A stretch of 16,770 nt of DNA from Patescibacteria group bacterium UBA6263 (GCA_002441085.1 DJVF01000031.1:6654-23423); one strand, 5' to 3'. Counted from the stretch's first letter, positions 1-9,108 are shown. Program-made: numbers and translations. Notes: generated by a model not told the origin, from the letters alone.

Positions 1-2146
1 TGGGAGTTGGTATCTTGATAGTTACATAGACAGGATTGTTGTCTATATTTTTGAAAAATAAATCTGGATGATCAGGGGGTATCTGGATTACTTTGAATGT
101 TTGAAAATTTTTGATATTTACATCTGATTGATCTACAAATCTTGGAATATCCAAAACTCCAGTATAGAGACTACCGTCATTTGTATAAACAAAAGTTCAT
201 TTTGGCAGCTCTACTTCTATAGTATCATAACCAGTAGATTGGATGACAACTGGGTTGGAAATTTCTGATTCTAATTCACCTATATCTATAGGCTGATTTC
301 AAACCATTTGACCAGCTCAGTTCTCATAATATCATTTTCACCTAAGCTTGTCTTTATCTTTTTCTTTTTTCTCTTTTTTGTTTTTGTCTTTTTTTGCTGT
401 AGTTTCAGGTGTTTGTGATTTGATAAAATCTGATCAATCAGATATTTTCTTTTCAATAGATGTTGTTTTGACTGTTTTAGATCAAGTATTAATCTGAATA
501 GGTCATTCTACAGGCACTCATATCTGAGTAAGTCAATCTATCAAATCTTGCATAGAATCGTTTGTCCCTGGTTGGCTTGGTGTAGATAAAATTATATCCA
601 AATCAGAGATTGATGTTTGATCTTTAATAGTTTGAATAATAGCAAATTGTCAAAATTGATTGGATTCAAAAGATATTATAGATCAAGATATAGAATCTTT
701 TATCTGATACCATGGAATAGGATTCCAGACAGTTCAATCATGGGAATGGTAAAGAGATATATCACTTGGAGATGTAAGATCGGGAATCAAAACATTGACT
801 AAAAAATTTTGTGGATTATCTAAACTATCTAGAGATTGAATAAAATTTTGATCAGAAGCGATTTTGAAAGCTGATAAAATATTTTGTCATGAAAAATAAG
901 TTTGAATTGATGGTATAGATATAGTCTTGGGAGATAGTAGAATTCATGTAAAATTGGATCAGTCCAAATTACTTATTTTGCTACCAGAAAATATACTTAA
1001 CCAAATATGGTAATCTATAGAATAGATATTTAAATTGATAGGAAATATAGAGTTTGATACTAGATTGAATGGTCTGATTCATTGCCAAAAGTATCAACTA
1101 AGAACATATCAATTATCTGATAATAAATCTACAATATAATCTCCAGTAAACTGTGATGGTATTATAATTGGCACATTGACTGCATCTGATACAAGTCATG
1201 ATGATGAATCATATCTAGATATATTGGAGATTTGGTTTTGAAAATTTTCCATATAGACTGTGAATCATATGGTATCGTATGAACTAATATCTGAAATATA
1301 ATTGTTGGGAGTAGCTAGGAATATTCAATAATTATTAGCATCATGAGTAATTCAGGTAGAACTTTGAGATCAATTCAAAACAAGATTTTGAAGGAGGATA
1401 TTTTGTCAAAGTCAGATTCTAATATTTGCTCATCTTTGTAATGTAGTATGCAAATATACTGTAGAATCCGATCAAATCAAAGCACTACAATCTCAATCTA
1501 TATTGATCATATAAGAATTGTCATAATATCATGAACTAAGTAAGTACAAGGTATTGGGAGTCAAGAAATTTGGTATGGTATTGGATCATGGAGATAAGCG
1601 GACTACATTGAGATTGGATATAGAACACTGACTATTGTTTAGAGAATTAGTAAATTGACTATCTGGTCAATAGAAATGATTTAGTATATCTAGGTCATCC
1701 ATATCAGACAATGTAATTGGTGGCGTAGTATCTATAGGTGATGATGTGATTGATTTGGGAGATATGAGTTGTCTGGATGAGGAAATATCTACTTGTGTTG
1801 GGGTAGTATCTAATTGACTATCTGGCAAAGGTATAGAACAAATTGATGGCTCTCATATACAAGTAGCTCAGGATTCTATCTGTCATGAGCTATTACATCA
1901 ATCTCAATCTAAAGTATTTGAGTCATCACATTGTTCGTACTGAGATATGATACCATCTCAGACAATATACTCAGCATTGCTCTCTTGAGCTAGAGTAGAT
2001 CATCCAAGAGATGAAAACAAAGTCAGCAAAAGTTTGATAATCAAAAATCAAATAGCTGATCAGAAGATATATTTTTGATGATGTCTGCGGATATGATAAG
2101 CTGCTATCTTTCTGTGATGATGATGCAATATGGGTTTGTTAAACAA
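1..2146 (-). CDS. Large secreted protein, DUF4215-like Cys motif and beta-helix-like region (UGA=Gly; partial, C-terminus off window)
   Basis: One open frame runs the whole length on the minus strand when UGA is read as Gly; it is cut by the left window edge. After a basic, His-rich N-terminus of about 30 residues comes a hydrophobic segment (FLIIKLLLTLFSSL) and an A-Q-E cleavage-like site, so it is probably exported. Next is a motif GDGIISQYEQCDDSN followed by LDGDGC, which matches the DUF4215 (Myxococcus Cys-rich repeat) family; both Gly of DGDGC are UGA. The middle is rich in Asn/Ser/Ile with short periodic strands (for example NILLQNLVLNGS, NYISDISSYD), resembling a right-handed parallel beta-helix. 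A Lys/Asp/Glu-rich linker (about plus-strand 355-405) precedes a C-terminal beta-rich part. No ATG exists between the upstream in-frame TAA (about 2279) and the hydrophobic segment, so the start is taken as TTG at 2146; TTG at 2128 or further upstream is also possible. Likely surface or adhesion role; substrate unknown. Confidence 0.75.
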
Positions 2147-2765
2147 TAGCAAAAAATTTGAAATTGCTAATTTCGTAGATTGGTAAAATGAGAAAACTTT
2201 TGACAAGAAAAAATGTAAAATCTGAGATTTTGTTTGCTTTGTCCCCTCAAAAAATTTATCCCTAGATGAATAATCCGGTTTACGATTTCAAAATCGTTCG
2301 AATCCCTGGCCCATAATCTGTTGGATTGAGGTTAATTTGAAGAGAAGACGCTAATAGTCTTTTACATTTGTTGGTATTAGCAAATATTGATATAATGCAT
2401 AATACGTAAATAATTATACATATTGCAACAAAATAGGTCAAAAAATGCAGTTGATATAATGAATATTTAGTTTACAAAGCTATTTTTTGGTGCATAATAT
2501 ACATATATTGATTTAGTAGGTAAAATGCTGGATTTCGAGGTGATTTTTTGTGTGGGAATTTGAAGAGAATTTGTGATAAAATTTTATCTGTATTTTGAGA
2601 TGAATTAATGTATAAAAAATTATCTATTATTGCGAGCCTGCCTGTCGGCAGACAGGGAGCATGAGCGACGTGGCAATCTCCTAATAATAAAGATTGCTTC
2701 GCATACGCTTGCAATGACAAACTAACTAACAAAATCACTAACTTTAAATCCTTTAATATCAAAAA
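2147..2765. other. Gene-free stretch with a dispersed repeat
   Basis: No convincing gene in any frame under either code. It holds an AT-rich spacer, a tRNA-3'-half-like string around 2286-2325 (GTTCGAATCC context, but no foldable cloverleaf) and the repeat copy at 2629-2718. A 96-codon minus frame across 2472-2762 is largely made of repeat sequence and is not called. Divergent promoters for the two flanking genes must lie here, but I see no consensus pair. Confidence 0.6.
2629..2718. repeat. Dispersed palindromic repeat, ATTGCGAG...GCAATGAC family
   Basis: The ends are inverted (ATTGCGAG / CTTGCAATGAC). The core GACGTGGCAATCTCC and AAGATTGCTTCGCATAC is nearly identical to the copy at 8105-8195. 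A second small palindrome, CCTGTC-GGCA-GACAGG (about 2640-2657), is nested inside, as if one repeat had inserted into another. No transposase is nearby, so it is non-autonomous or a long-resident element. Confidence 0.8.
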
Positions 2766-3986
2766 ATGTCTGTTTACTCTTTTTCACAAACTAATCTCTT
2801 TGAACAATGTCCTCGTAAGTACCAATACAAGTACATAGATAAGATTCAAAAAGAGTTTGAATCTAGTCCTGACCTGATACTATGACAATCTGTCCATGGA
2901 GCTTTGGAATGGTTGTACAATCAGATTAATGTCTTCAAAGTTCCAAATGAAGATGAGGTTTTGGAAAAATTTAAAAGTTTACGAGATTATGAATTTGAAA
3001 AACTCAAAAATGAGTCCAAAGAAATACAAACCATGCCTACCGGCAGGCAGGTCAAATGAGATCAAACATTGGAAGATTATTTACGCAGAGGTAATGAATA
3101 TCTCAAAAATTATTATGAGAAATTTTATCCTTTTGAATGAATCAAGGTAGTGTCTACAGAAGATAATATAGTTTTTTGACTAGATGAGAACAAGAAATTT
3201 AGAGGTATAATTGATCGTCTAGACAAGACATCAGATGACACATTTGTGATCAATGACTACAAAACAAATAAAAATTTACCAAGCCAAGATAAAGAACATT
3301 ATTTTGAACAATTGAGCTTGTACGCACTAGGAATATCTCAAAAATATTCTAAATATTATAAAAAAATAAAAGCCAGACTCTTTTATCTGCATTTTGATAT
3401 TATCGATGAACGAGAGGTTACTGATGAAATTATGGATAAAGTAAAATATAAATATATTGGCATAGTCGATCAGATTGAAAATAAAAAATTTGCCTACAAT
3501 ATGTGAGACAAAAAATCTTTTGAATGCAAGGAGAATCCATTGTGTAAATATTGTGAATATATGAGTATATGTCCACTACGAAGTCATATGAAATTTGATG
3601 ATGAAGTAGTAGCATGAGAACTAGGAGAAAAAACCATCAAATGACTAGTGGATGAATATGTAAGTCTAGGTAAGTCTGAAAGTGAAAGCAAAGCTCAAAA
3701 AGAAATAATCAAAGATATACTGATCGACTATGTCAACAAACATGAATTTGAAAAATTATTTGGCAATCAAAGCAAGCTAAGCATATCTAAATCAGAAAAT
3801 ATTAGCATAAAAGATAAAGAAGTATTGAAGGATATCCTAAATAAGCTTGGACTTTTGGATCAAGCTATGGAAGTAGATAGGTTTAAGCTGATGAAGCTAA
3901 TCAAAGATTGAAGGTTGGATGAAAGTAAGTTACAATGATGAGCTGAAAAAAATGTAAGTATAAGTTTTAGAGGAGGGAAATTGTAA
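2766..3986 (+). CDS. PD-(D/E)XK nuclease family protein, RecB/Cas4-like with Fe-S cysteines (UGA=Gly)
   Basis: A 406-residue frame opens at ATG 2766 and ends in TAA, with ten UGA codons read as Gly. The N-terminus has the RecB/AddB/Cas4 signature FSQTNLFEQCPRKYQYKY, with Cys15. The nuclease core shows GIIDR (about 147-151, Asp150), then VINDYKT (161-167; Asp164 and Lys166 are the PD-(D/E)XK catalytic pair) and QLSLY (182-186, the QxxxY motif). Near 254-269 are Cys254, Cys260, Cys263 and Cys269; the last three plus Cys15 match the four-Cys Fe-S site of Cas4/AddB-like nucleases. Expected role: DNA-end processing or repair in the cytoplasm. There are no cas genes beside it, so a Cas4 label is not justified. 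A 'PTGRQ' stretch (nucleotides 3034-3054) is a repeat inserted in frame. No clear Shine-Dalgarno precedes the ATG. It may be followed by the co-directional GIY-YIG gene. Confidence 0.9.
3034..3054. repeat. Small GC-rich palindrome inserted in frame in the nuclease gene
   Basis: TGCCTACCGGCAGGCAGG is much richer in GC than the surrounding gene and forms a TGCC/GGCA palindrome. It encodes M-P-T-G-R-Q-V in the reading frame, between the N-terminal Cys motif and the catalytic core. The same kind of element (CCTGCCTGTCGGCAGAC) lies in the repeat at 2629-2718. Confidence 0.7.
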
Positions 3987-3987
3987 G

Positions 3988-4048
3988 CCCTTTGTCATCT
4001 CGAATGTTAATGAGAGATCCCTAATATACTTTATAATAAAAAAATATT
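3988..4048. repeat. Partial GTCATCTCGA...GAGAGATCC repeat
   Basis: The string CTTTGTCATCTCGAATG...GAGAGATCCC sits between the two plus-strand genes. Its start is repeated at about 4355 (CCCTTTGTTATCTAGAG...GAGAGATCTC). It is a fragment of the common bacterial intergenic 'TCATCTCGA...GAGATCT' repeat type and leaves only about 60 bp between the genes. Confidence 0.5.
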
Positions 4049-4327
4049 ATGAAAACTTACTTTGTTTATATTATTTCAAATAAAAATAACACAGTATACT
4101 ATACCTGAGTTACTAATAACTTAGAAAGAAGAATATTTGAACATAAAAATAAATTGATAGAATGATTTACATATAAATATAATATTTATAAGCTTCTTTT
4201 TTATAATGAATTTGAAAATATTAATGAAGCTATAGAATACGAAAAGAAAATAAAGAAATGGTCAAGATCTAAAAAACTTACTTTAATAAAATCTATAAAT
4301 ATAAATATGGAAGAAATAGTTATTTAA
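4049..4327 (+). CDS. Small GIY-YIG nuclease domain protein (UGA=Gly)
   Basis: A 92-residue single-domain protein opens at ATG 4049 and ends in TAA. The N-terminus MKTYFVYIISNKNNTVYYTGVTNNLERRIFEHK follows the YhbQ/UPF0213-type GIY-YIG pattern: Y-x-Y-I for GIY, Y-T-G-V-T for YIG, then N-L-x-R-R with the catalytic Arg and H-K. The Gly of TGVT is UGA; read as stop, the domain would end at its active site. Both glycines in the protein are UGA. The tail AIEYEKKIKKWSRSKK is typical, with the conserved Glu followed by K-x-K-K-W. These proteins are predicted structure-specific DNA endonucleases; the cellular role of stand-alone copies is unsettled. No Shine-Dalgarno is visible. Confidence 0.9.
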
Positions 4328-4462
4328 GAGATTTCTCTCTACGGTCGAAATGACAGCCCTTTGTTATCTAGAGCGAAGTCGAGAGATCTCTTTTGTTTAA
4401 TAGAGATTCCTCCGCTACGGTCGGAATGACAAAAAGATCGACACTGAAGCGAGAATGACTTT
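4328..4462. repeat. Cluster of TCATTTCGA/GAGATCT-type repeat fragments
   Basis: Back-to-back pieces (GAGATTTCTCTCTACGGTCG-type, GCGAAGTCGAGAGATCTC, CTCCGCTACGGTCGGAATGAC, GAAGCGAGAATGAC) fill the gap between the convergent GIY-YIG and rubrerythrin genes. They can form several hairpins, so they may also end both transcripts; no clean T-run terminator is seen. Confidence 0.55.
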
Positions 4463-4466
4463 ATTA

Positions 4467-5051
4467 CTAATAGACTTCGCATTTCACTTGATAATAACCG
4501 GTATCGTGACCACAAGATGGACATTCTTTGGGTGGGGTTTTTCATGTGTGAGTATATCCACATTCCATACATACCCAAATAATATCATCTTCTTTTGAAA
4601 ATATAGTCTGATCTTTTAGTTGCTTATGTAATTTGAGATATCTTTCTTCATGATGTTGCTCTGCATTCATAATAGCTTTGACTCTGGCTGATATTTCTGG
4701 CAATCATTCTTCCATAGCTACTTTGGCTATATCTGCATACATGGTAGTATATTCGTGATTTTCTCAATTGGCTGCGATTTCTAAATTTTGTAATGTATCT
4801 CCAAGCTTGGTTGTAACAGATGTTGTAATCTGGATTTCATCAATAGTTTCTCATAATTTGGATTGAACTAAATGAAACATTTTGAGGAACCATCATGCAT
4901 GTTCTCTCTCCTGCTCTGCAGTCAATGCAAAAATTTCTGAAATCTGATGATATCATTCTTTGGCTGCTACTTTGGAAAACTTAAGATAACGCATTATAGC
5001 CTGACATTCTCAGACATAAGCTTGTGCTAGACTTTCTAAAGTTTTTTTCAT
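4467..5051 (-). CDS. Rubrerythrin (UGA=Gly)
   Basis: A 194-residue protein with two domains. The N-terminal ferritin-like four-helix bundle has the diiron ligands Glu15 (VGECQA), Glu48 and His51 (EREH), further Glu in ENHEYTTMYADIAKVAMEEG, and a closing E-x-x-H-like set in AEQHHEERY. The C-terminal rubredoxin-like domain has Cys-x2-Cys-Gly-Tyr (CMECGY) and C-P-S-C-G for the mononuclear Fe. Seven of eleven glycines are UGA, including the conserved Gly before Glu15. The expected role is peroxide reduction in the cytoplasm with electrons from a reductase or rubredoxin, so oxidative-stress defence in an anaerobe. ATG 5051 is the only good start; it has its own promoter (5086-5113) and ends in TAG. 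Length and domain order are normal for the family. Confidence 0.95.
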
Positions 5052-5085
5052 TTGGGGTAATTAGATTATAAAATCCTTTATAATA

Positions 5086-5113
5086 TTTATAGTATAAAAA
5101 ATAATATATTCAA
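5086..5113 (-). promoter_or_regulatory. Sigma70-type promoter for the rubrerythrin gene
   Basis: Reading the minus strand: TTGAAT (5113-5108), 16 bp, TATAAA (5091-5086), about 35 bp ahead of the ATG. It lies after the stop of the ATPase gene, so rubrerythrin can be transcribed separately. Confidence 0.6.
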
Positions 5114-5145
5114 GTATAAAAACTGGAATTGAATGGATAAAAAAA

Positions 5146-7920
5146 TTAGTGCTTGGGATTGATGACTAGTTTTTTTCTTTTTTGATATTTTACGTTTTCG
5201 CGATATGACAAAAACAATCATGCTCAAAACAATGCTAAAAGTCGATCGTATCGTAATAATGGTCAGAATCAAAAGTATTTGTTTATAATCGGATTATAAA
5301 TCAAAATAACTACAAATATTATGGATATGAGGAAAGAGTATCGTAGTTTTTTGTTTGTAAGAGTATATGGTGTAAAGACTGACTGTATACCTACTCTACG
5401 TCACAGAATATTTACATACTGACATAATATTATAGTGAGATATGTGACTGAGGTAGCTGATGCATAATAAAGACTATGGGTATCGAAATAATAAGGATTG
5501 AAATCATGAACTAAATAATAAGCTATATACATAGTAAAAGCAATTATACCCATCATGGCTCAGGATTTGATTAGATCTATAATAGTTTTGCGATTGAGTA
5601 AGTGATTTTTGATCGATCTGGGTTTGGCCTGCATCATTCATGGCACAGGGGGATCGTTGGTTACCATAGTCAAAGGTAAGACTTCTCAAATTAGATCGAC
5701 TGCAAGTATTTGGACAGGATGGATAGCTATAGGTACTCACCAAAAGGCTTTGGCAATTAGACTCATAAGCACAGCAAACAATTCTCAGCCATTGGAAGTG
5801 AGGGAAGCTAGAATTGTTTTTTTGAGATTTTGATATATGATTCTTCATTCTCTAATAGCATTGACTAGACTAGAGAAACTATCATCAAGCAAAACTATTT
5901 GGGAGGCTTCTTTGGCTACGTCGGTTCATATTTTTCCCATGGATACTCATATACTAGCCTCTTTGAGAGCTGGAGCGTCATTCACCCCATCTCATGTTAC
6001 AGCTACTATATTGTGTCACTGTTTGAGCAAAGAAACTATTCTAAGTTTGTCTTCTGGAGATGTCCTGGAAAAAATAATATAAGGATTTTTTAGATCATAA
6101 AGTAATTGTATATCTGTTTTGGTTCTGAGTTGTTCTCATTTGATAATGAGAATATTTTCTCAATCTTTGGCTAATCATATCTTTTTGGCTATCGCTTGGG
6201 CTGTGAGTCAATGATCTCAGGTAATCATAATCACTTTGATCTGAGCATCATAGGCTGCTTGTATAGCAGCTGGGACCTCTGGTCTAGCGGGATCCAATAT
6301 ACTAGCAAATCACAAAAAAATCAAATCACTTTCTGTCTCTTGCATAGTCATCGATGTAATACCTGGATCAATAACCTTGTATGCCATAGTCAGATTGCGC
6401 ATAGATTGATTAGCAAATTCATCTATATCTGATAGTATCTTATCTTTATCTATTTGACTTATTTTCCTAACTTGTTTTCAATCAAATATTTGTGTACATA
6501 CATTTAATATACTCTTGGCTGCTCATTTGACATAAACAACTTTTTGACCATCTATATCACGAACTGTAGACATCATCTTGCGTGAAGAGTCGAAACCATA
6601 TTCTCGCAGTTTGGGATAAGATTTTTGTAATGTTTGATTGTCTAATCAAGATTTGGAAACTAGAGTAATAAGTGCTGCCTCTGTAGGATCTCAGAGCGCA
6701 TATCGAAGAGGATGATCTTGGTCAGGAGGATTGACTCTGGCTGTAGAATTCAAACAACAGCAATAAAAAAAATGTTTTCGAGTGTTTACAAATTCATTTG
6801 AAACTGTTACATTTTTTCATTGCAACATTGTAACAATGCTTCAGTTTGTTTCATATCAGGATCAAGTCACTGGGTAGATTACTCAGCCCAAATATATGTT
6901 TGTGACTGTCATTTCATTTTTGGTCAGGGTTCATGTTTTGTCTGTACATATTATATTGACGCATCATAGAGTCTCTACTGAGGCAAGTTGTTTGACCAAT
7001 GCATTTTGTTTGGCTAGTCTAGAAGATGCCAAAGTCAAAGCCACACTAACTTGTGCTGGCAATCATTGAGGCACCATAGCAGCAGCTATTCATATAGCAA
7101 AAATCAAAGCTTCTGTGATTGAAAAATCTGCTAACAATGCTACTACAATCAGCATTCATCACAGAATAATAGTTCATATAGTCAGCTTTTTGGCTATATT
7201 ATTTAATTCTTTTTGTAATGGAGTAATCTCAATATTTGCTTTATGAGCGAGATTGGCTATCTTTCATAATTCAGTATGCATTGATGTAGCTATAACTAGT
7301 CAATAAGCTTCTCAGGTAGCTACTGTAGTTCACATAAACAAAATATTGTTTCTATCTCATAGTTCCACATCTCCAGCTATTTCATGAGTAAATTTGTTTA
7401 CTGGATTGGACTCTCATGTCAGAGAAAAATCATTGGTCTGTAGATTGGATTCTTGGATAATTCTCAAATCGGCTGGTATACTATCTCACTCTTGGAGATA
7501 AACTATATCTCATGGGACAAGATTGTCTGCTAGGTCCTCTACTACTTTTGAGTTTCTAAATACTTTGGTGGATGGATGTAAAAGTTTTTGGAGGGATTGC
7601 ATAATCTTTTCTGCTTTGGCTTCTTGGATATATCAGATGATTGCATTGATAAGGATAATGACTCCGAGTATGGTAGCTCATCTATAATCTTGTAGATATA
7701 GCGAGATAAACATACTTACTATCAAAAGTATAATCAATGCGTCTTTGAATTGTTTAATAAATTTGAAAATCTGACTCTCTGAGCTTTTGATCTTGAGAAT
7801 ATTTTTTCAATACAATTTCTGTCTTTGGATTGCATCTTGAGTAGTCAATCAATCTTTGCTAGTATTTAGAGCATCTAGACTTTGCTGTACTGTGAGTTTG
7901 TAAAAGGAGATTTTTTCCAT
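5146..7920 (-). CDS. P2-type cation-transporting ATPase, Ca2+/SERCA-like, altered ion site (UGA=Gly)
   Basis: 924 residues, near the usual length of P2A pumps. All core motifs are present: actuator loop TGES (about 168-171), phosphorylation loop D327-K-T-G-T, KGA nucleotide loop, ITGDH, and GDGVNDAPAL (from about 643). UGA codes for the Gly in TGES, DKTGT and ITGD and for the first Gly of GDGVND; about 49 of 60 glycines are UGA. Membrane helix 4 reads PQGLP (284-288) where Ca2+ pumps have PEGLP, and helix 6 reads DLIGE (742-746) where SERCA has N-L-V-T-D. The acidic ion ligands have therefore changed and the transported ion cannot be named. About ten hydrophobic helices are visible, including the four C-terminal ones. 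ATG 7920 follows a consensus promoter (8032-8059), with a repeat copy in the leader. The protein acts in the cytoplasmic membrane. It ends in TAA. Confidence 0.93.
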
Positions 7921-7937
7921 AAGAGAATTTAAGTATC

Positions 7938-8014
7938 GTCACTCTGAAAGAATTGAAGAGTCCAGGAATATTTATTTTTTAAAATCCTGGATGTTTCGCT
8001 TTGCTCAACATGAC
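7938..8014. repeat. Repeat copy in the ATPase leader, GTCACTCTGA...CAACATGAC
   Basis: Inverted ends (GTCACTCTGAAAG / GCTCAACATGAC) surround a long internal hairpin TCCAGGAATA...TATT-TCCTGGA. It is related in layout to the copy at 11565-11639. It lies between the promoter and the start codon, so the ATPase mRNA carries it as a structured 5' leader. Confidence 0.65.
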
Positions 8015-8031
8015 TAGTAAAATACATTCTA

Positions 8032-8059
8032 ATTATAATCAGGATTGTTTATTTGTCAA
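8032..8059 (-). promoter_or_regulatory. Consensus sigma70 promoter for the P-type ATPase
   Basis: On the minus strand: TTGACA (8059-8054), 16 bp, TATAAT (8037-8032). Both hexamers are perfect. The distance to the ATG at 7920 leaves a leader of about 100 nt containing the 7938-8014 repeat. Confidence 0.8.
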
Positions 8060-8104
8060 AAAAAGTGTAGCTTTTTGCAGTACTGTAAGTGCAAAAAAAC
8101 TGCT

Positions 8105-8195
8105 GTCATTGCGAGGACGAAGGACGTGGCAATCTCCTAATAATTAAGATTGCTTCGCATACCACTGAGGACTCCGTGGTTCCGCTCGCAATGAC
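8105..8195. repeat. GTCATTGCGAG...CTCGCAATGAC palindromic repeat at the left edge of the island
   Basis: About 91 bp with inverted ends GTCATTGCGAG/CTCGCAATGAC, a core shared with 2629-2718 (GACGTGGCAATCTCC, AAGATTGCTTCGCATAC) and an inner hairpin CCAC-TGAGGACTCC-GTGG. It marks the change from UGA-rich to UGA-free genes. No target-site duplication could be defined by eye. Confidence 0.8.
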
Positions 8196-8200
8196 AGAAT

Positions 8201-8236
8201 AAAAAAAAATCTCCCTTGGAAAAACCAAGAGAGATT
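8201..8236 (-). terminator. Rho-independent terminator of the 284-residue exported protein gene
   Basis: On the minus strand a 12-bp stem (AATCTCTCTTGG with CCAAGGGAGATT, one mismatch, 5-nt loop) is followed by about nine T. It starts about 18 bp after the stop codon. Confidence 0.85.
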
Positions 8237-8253
8237 GTAAATTTTGGAAATGA

Positions 8254-9108
8254 TTACAAATGAACATAAAGATAAGCAGCAATGGATTTGGCTTCATAAC
8301 GATAACCTAGCCCAAAGAGACCGTCAATCCATTGTGAATCGAAACTCTTTAAGAACCCCCATTCACCACGAACCAATTCTTTATCAACGAATGAATAGCC
8401 CATGTCGGAATAGATTGAAATGTCGTGCTTCTTGCTAAGCTTTATGACCAGTACATCAGCAATGGTGTGATCTGGTTTGTAAACAAATGTAGAGAACACT
8501 CTCCCATGAGTCAAACTAACAGCTACTCCTGATGCTGATATAGAATCGCAAGTGGAGTACCAACCACTGACTTGAAACGTCTTGTAAGTAATTCTGGCTG
8601 AATATTCAGGATTATCTCCACGAAACACGACACCACTAGCCAACTCAAAGTCTTTGGTGAATTGATACTTAGCTTTGATACCAAGTCCTCCACCGGGAAT
8701 CTGACTTTGACTCCAAGTTTCGAATTGCCCTGAACCAGAAACAGGATGCGGCCTCATTTCAGTAGGTATAGAAGCCATTGAACCCATAGTCAAACTAAGT
8801 TTGGACGTAGGATTGAGTGTCATCCAATACTGTTGTAAAGACCATGGATCTGAGCCTCCATCAACTTGAACCAAAGCCCAAGAACCGAAGCTCAGCCAAC
8901 TTGCTGGCTTGTAAGTAGCCATTGCTCCAAAGCGAACACCTGTAAAGCCAGTAGTGTAAAGTGAATCGCTATGGAACATCGTACCAGATAGTGAACCAGC
9001 ATAAATGCGATCAATCTTTACTTCATCAGATACTTTGATGTCGGTAATTTGAGCAAACGAACAAATACTGATCGACAACATAACGAATAATACAAATAAT
9101 TTTTTCAT
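8254..9108 (-). CDS. Exported protein, possible outer-membrane-like beta-barrel (UGA-free island gene)
   Basis: 284 residues from ATG 9108. A Bacteroidota-like signal peptide MKKLFVLFVMLSISICSFAQ is followed by a Gly/Ser/aromatic-rich body of alternating hydrophobic and polar residues with turn motifs (GGGLG, RGDNPEYS, SFVDKELVRGEWG), ending in aromatic strands (GLGYRYE, AYLYVHL). The pattern suggests a transmembrane beta-barrel; I do not recognise a named family. An in-frame ATG at 9138 would add ten Lys/Asn-rich residues, but the homologous ATG upstream of the 10017 gene is out of frame, so 9108 is preferred. All 26 glycines are GGN, in contrast to neighbouring genes. The signal peptide and leader are nearly the same as those of the 9403-10017 gene, but the mature parts show no obvious similarity. 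It has its own promoter module (9143-9227) and terminator and ends in TAA. Confidence 0.8.
   Translation of the reverse strand: MKKLFVLFVMLSISICSFAQITDIKVSDEVKIDRIYAGSLSGTMFHSDSLYTTGFTGVRFGAMATYKPASWLSFGSWALVQVDGGSDPWSLQQYWMTLNPTSKLSLTMGSMASIPTEMRPHPVSGSGQFETWSQSQIPGGGLGIKAKYQFTKDFELASGVVFRGDNPEYSARITYKTFQVSGWYSTCDSISASGVAVSLTHGRVFSTFVYKPDHTIADVLVIKLSKKHDISIYSDMGYSFVDKELVRGEWGFLKSFDSQWIDGLFGLGYRYEAKSIAAYLYVHL

Noticed and set aside
2283..2330. tRNA-like string (hairpin around TTTCAAA followed by GTTCGAATCCCTGGCCC), tempting as the UGA-reading tRNA-Gly(UCA)
   Set aside because: The T-arm stem does not pair beyond one base pair, no matching acceptor 5' strand lies within tRNA distance, and the would-be anticodon stem has mismatches. 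At most a decayed 3' fragment.
2472..2762. 96-codon minus-strand frame with a signal-like N-terminus
   Set aside because: Most of it is encoded by the palindromic repeat at 2629-2718 and AT-rich spacer. The hydrophobic start is fortuitous and there is no homology signal.
2766..3986. Naming the PD-(D/E)XK protein Cas4 or AddB
   Set aside because: The motif set fits the wider RecB/Cas4/AddB-like superfamily, but there is no CRISPR locus or AddA/RecC neighbour.
5504..5848. 114-codon minus-strand frame inside the ATPase gene, and several plus-strand frames across 5609-6432
   Set aside because: These are other frames of the P-type ATPase; the UGA=Gly frame carries the conserved motifs throughout.
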